DNA of 21,934 nt from a virus. The stretch spans positions 1-21,934 of IMG/VR virus record IMGVR_UViG_3300036818_000025. One strand, given 5' to 3'. Below, piece after piece: positions 21,550-21,934 of the stretch (its first letter is position 1; every line of letters begins with the position of its first letter). A model generated the notes under the pieces. The model did no database searches. It saw nothing but the letters and a program-made list of their open reading frames with translations, and was not told where the DNA came from. Made by a program: the position numbers and the translations under genes.

Positions 21550-21934
21550 ATGGGCGTTGCGCCGTTCGTTGCGGCTTTCGGTCGACGCTGGCCGAAGCAG
21601 TTGGCCGGACCCCTGGGTCCGATCAACGCGGGCAGCGGCGCAACGCCGGGCGTGCCGATCCTGCTCAACAGCAGCGCCACCCTCGCCGGCCCGGTCCACC
21701 TCGTCGTCGAGTTCGCGTGGGGCGCGCAGATCACTACCCCGGCGACGCCGTGGACCTGGACGGAGGTCACCTCCGACGTCCAGTACGCCAAGGCGATCAG
21801 CATCACGATCGGCCGGTCGGACGAGTCCGCGAACCCGCAGCCCGCGCAGGCCGCGTTCACGTTGCTCAATACGAGCGGCGCCTACTCCTACGGGCCGGCG
21901 TCGCCGAACTATCCGAACGTGAAACGCAACGTGC
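21550..21934 (+). CDS. minor tail protein, 5' part (cut by window edge)
   Basis: ATG 21550 with GAGGAGG (21537-21543) six nt upstream; the frame is open to the last base, giving at least 128 residues. From about residue 78, 'WTWTEVTSDVQYAKAISITI' and 'GRSDESANPQPAQAAFTLLN' then 'SGAYSYGPASPNYPNVKRNV' match the start of a large minor tail protein family in actinophages, whose members often sit after the tape measure and contribute to the tail tip. C-terminus and any further domains are outside the window. Confidence 0.72.
   Translation, partial: MGVAPFVAAFGRRWPKQLAGPLGPINAGSGATPGVPILLNSSATLAGPVHLVVEFAWGAQITTPATPWTWTEVTSDVQYAKAISITIGRSDESANPQPAQAAFTLLNTSGAYSYGPASPNYPNVKRNV

Noticed and set aside
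1-21934. CRISPR array, tRNA genes, insertion sequences, attachment sites
   Set aside because: No regularly spaced direct repeats, no tRNA-like cloverleaf, no transposase frame and no integrase or att core were seen; attachment sites cannot be judged without flanking sequence.

Overview
The window is a high-GC, almost fully coding stretch of a tailed-phage genome (free phage or prophage). Every supported gene lies on the + strand, most genes overlap their neighbour by 1-17 nt (ATGA, GTGA, TGATG junctions), and several start on GTG or TTG. Strong third-position G/C and homology-style motifs point to an actinobacterial host and a siphovirus with an HK97-type capsid and a long non-contractile tail. 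No integrase, repressor, lysis or replication gene is visible, so the window cannot say whether the phage is temperate.

Layout. 1-226: no gene; a weak promoter candidate and, on the minus strand at the left edge, a structured sequence resembling the 5' part of a group II intron. 227-2882: a small-terminase-like HTH protein followed by eight small ORFs of mostly unknown function. 2882-4276: large terminase. 4273-8930: small membrane protein, portal, ClpP-type prohead protease, major capsid protein and a small capsid-adjacent protein, closed by a perfect 13-bp hairpin (8935-8966). 9019-12260: structural-like protein, a proline/threonine-rich small protein, a zinc-ribbon protein with no canonical start codon, and a 765-aa fibre-like protein carrying a polysaccharide deacetylase domain. 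12257-15069: head-tail connector fused to Ig-like modules, tail-terminator-like protein, HK97 gp10-like protein, membrane protein, hypothetical. 15069-17482: two related tail-tube proteins flanking a Cys-containing protein, then the tail assembly chaperone pair joined by a -1 frameshift. 17482-20826: tape measure with an embedded lytic transglycosylase. 20835-21934: small minor structural genes and the start of a distal-tail/minor tail protein cut by the window edge.

Working together: the terminase pair packages DNA through the portal into a capsid matured by the protease; the connector and neck proteins join this to a tail whose tube length is set by the tape measure with the help of the frameshifted chaperone. 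The deacetylase fibre and the tape-measure transglycosylase are the likely envelope-degrading activities.

The most unusual points are (i) the zinc-ribbon gene at 9721-9945, which has a perfect Shine-Dalgarno but an ATC where the start codon should be, nested in another ORF; (ii) a polysaccharide deacetylase fibre placed in the head module; (iii) a textbook -1 frameshift signal CCCTTTG plus stem-loop at 17267-17310; (iv) two paralogous tube proteins, one with a C-terminal extension.
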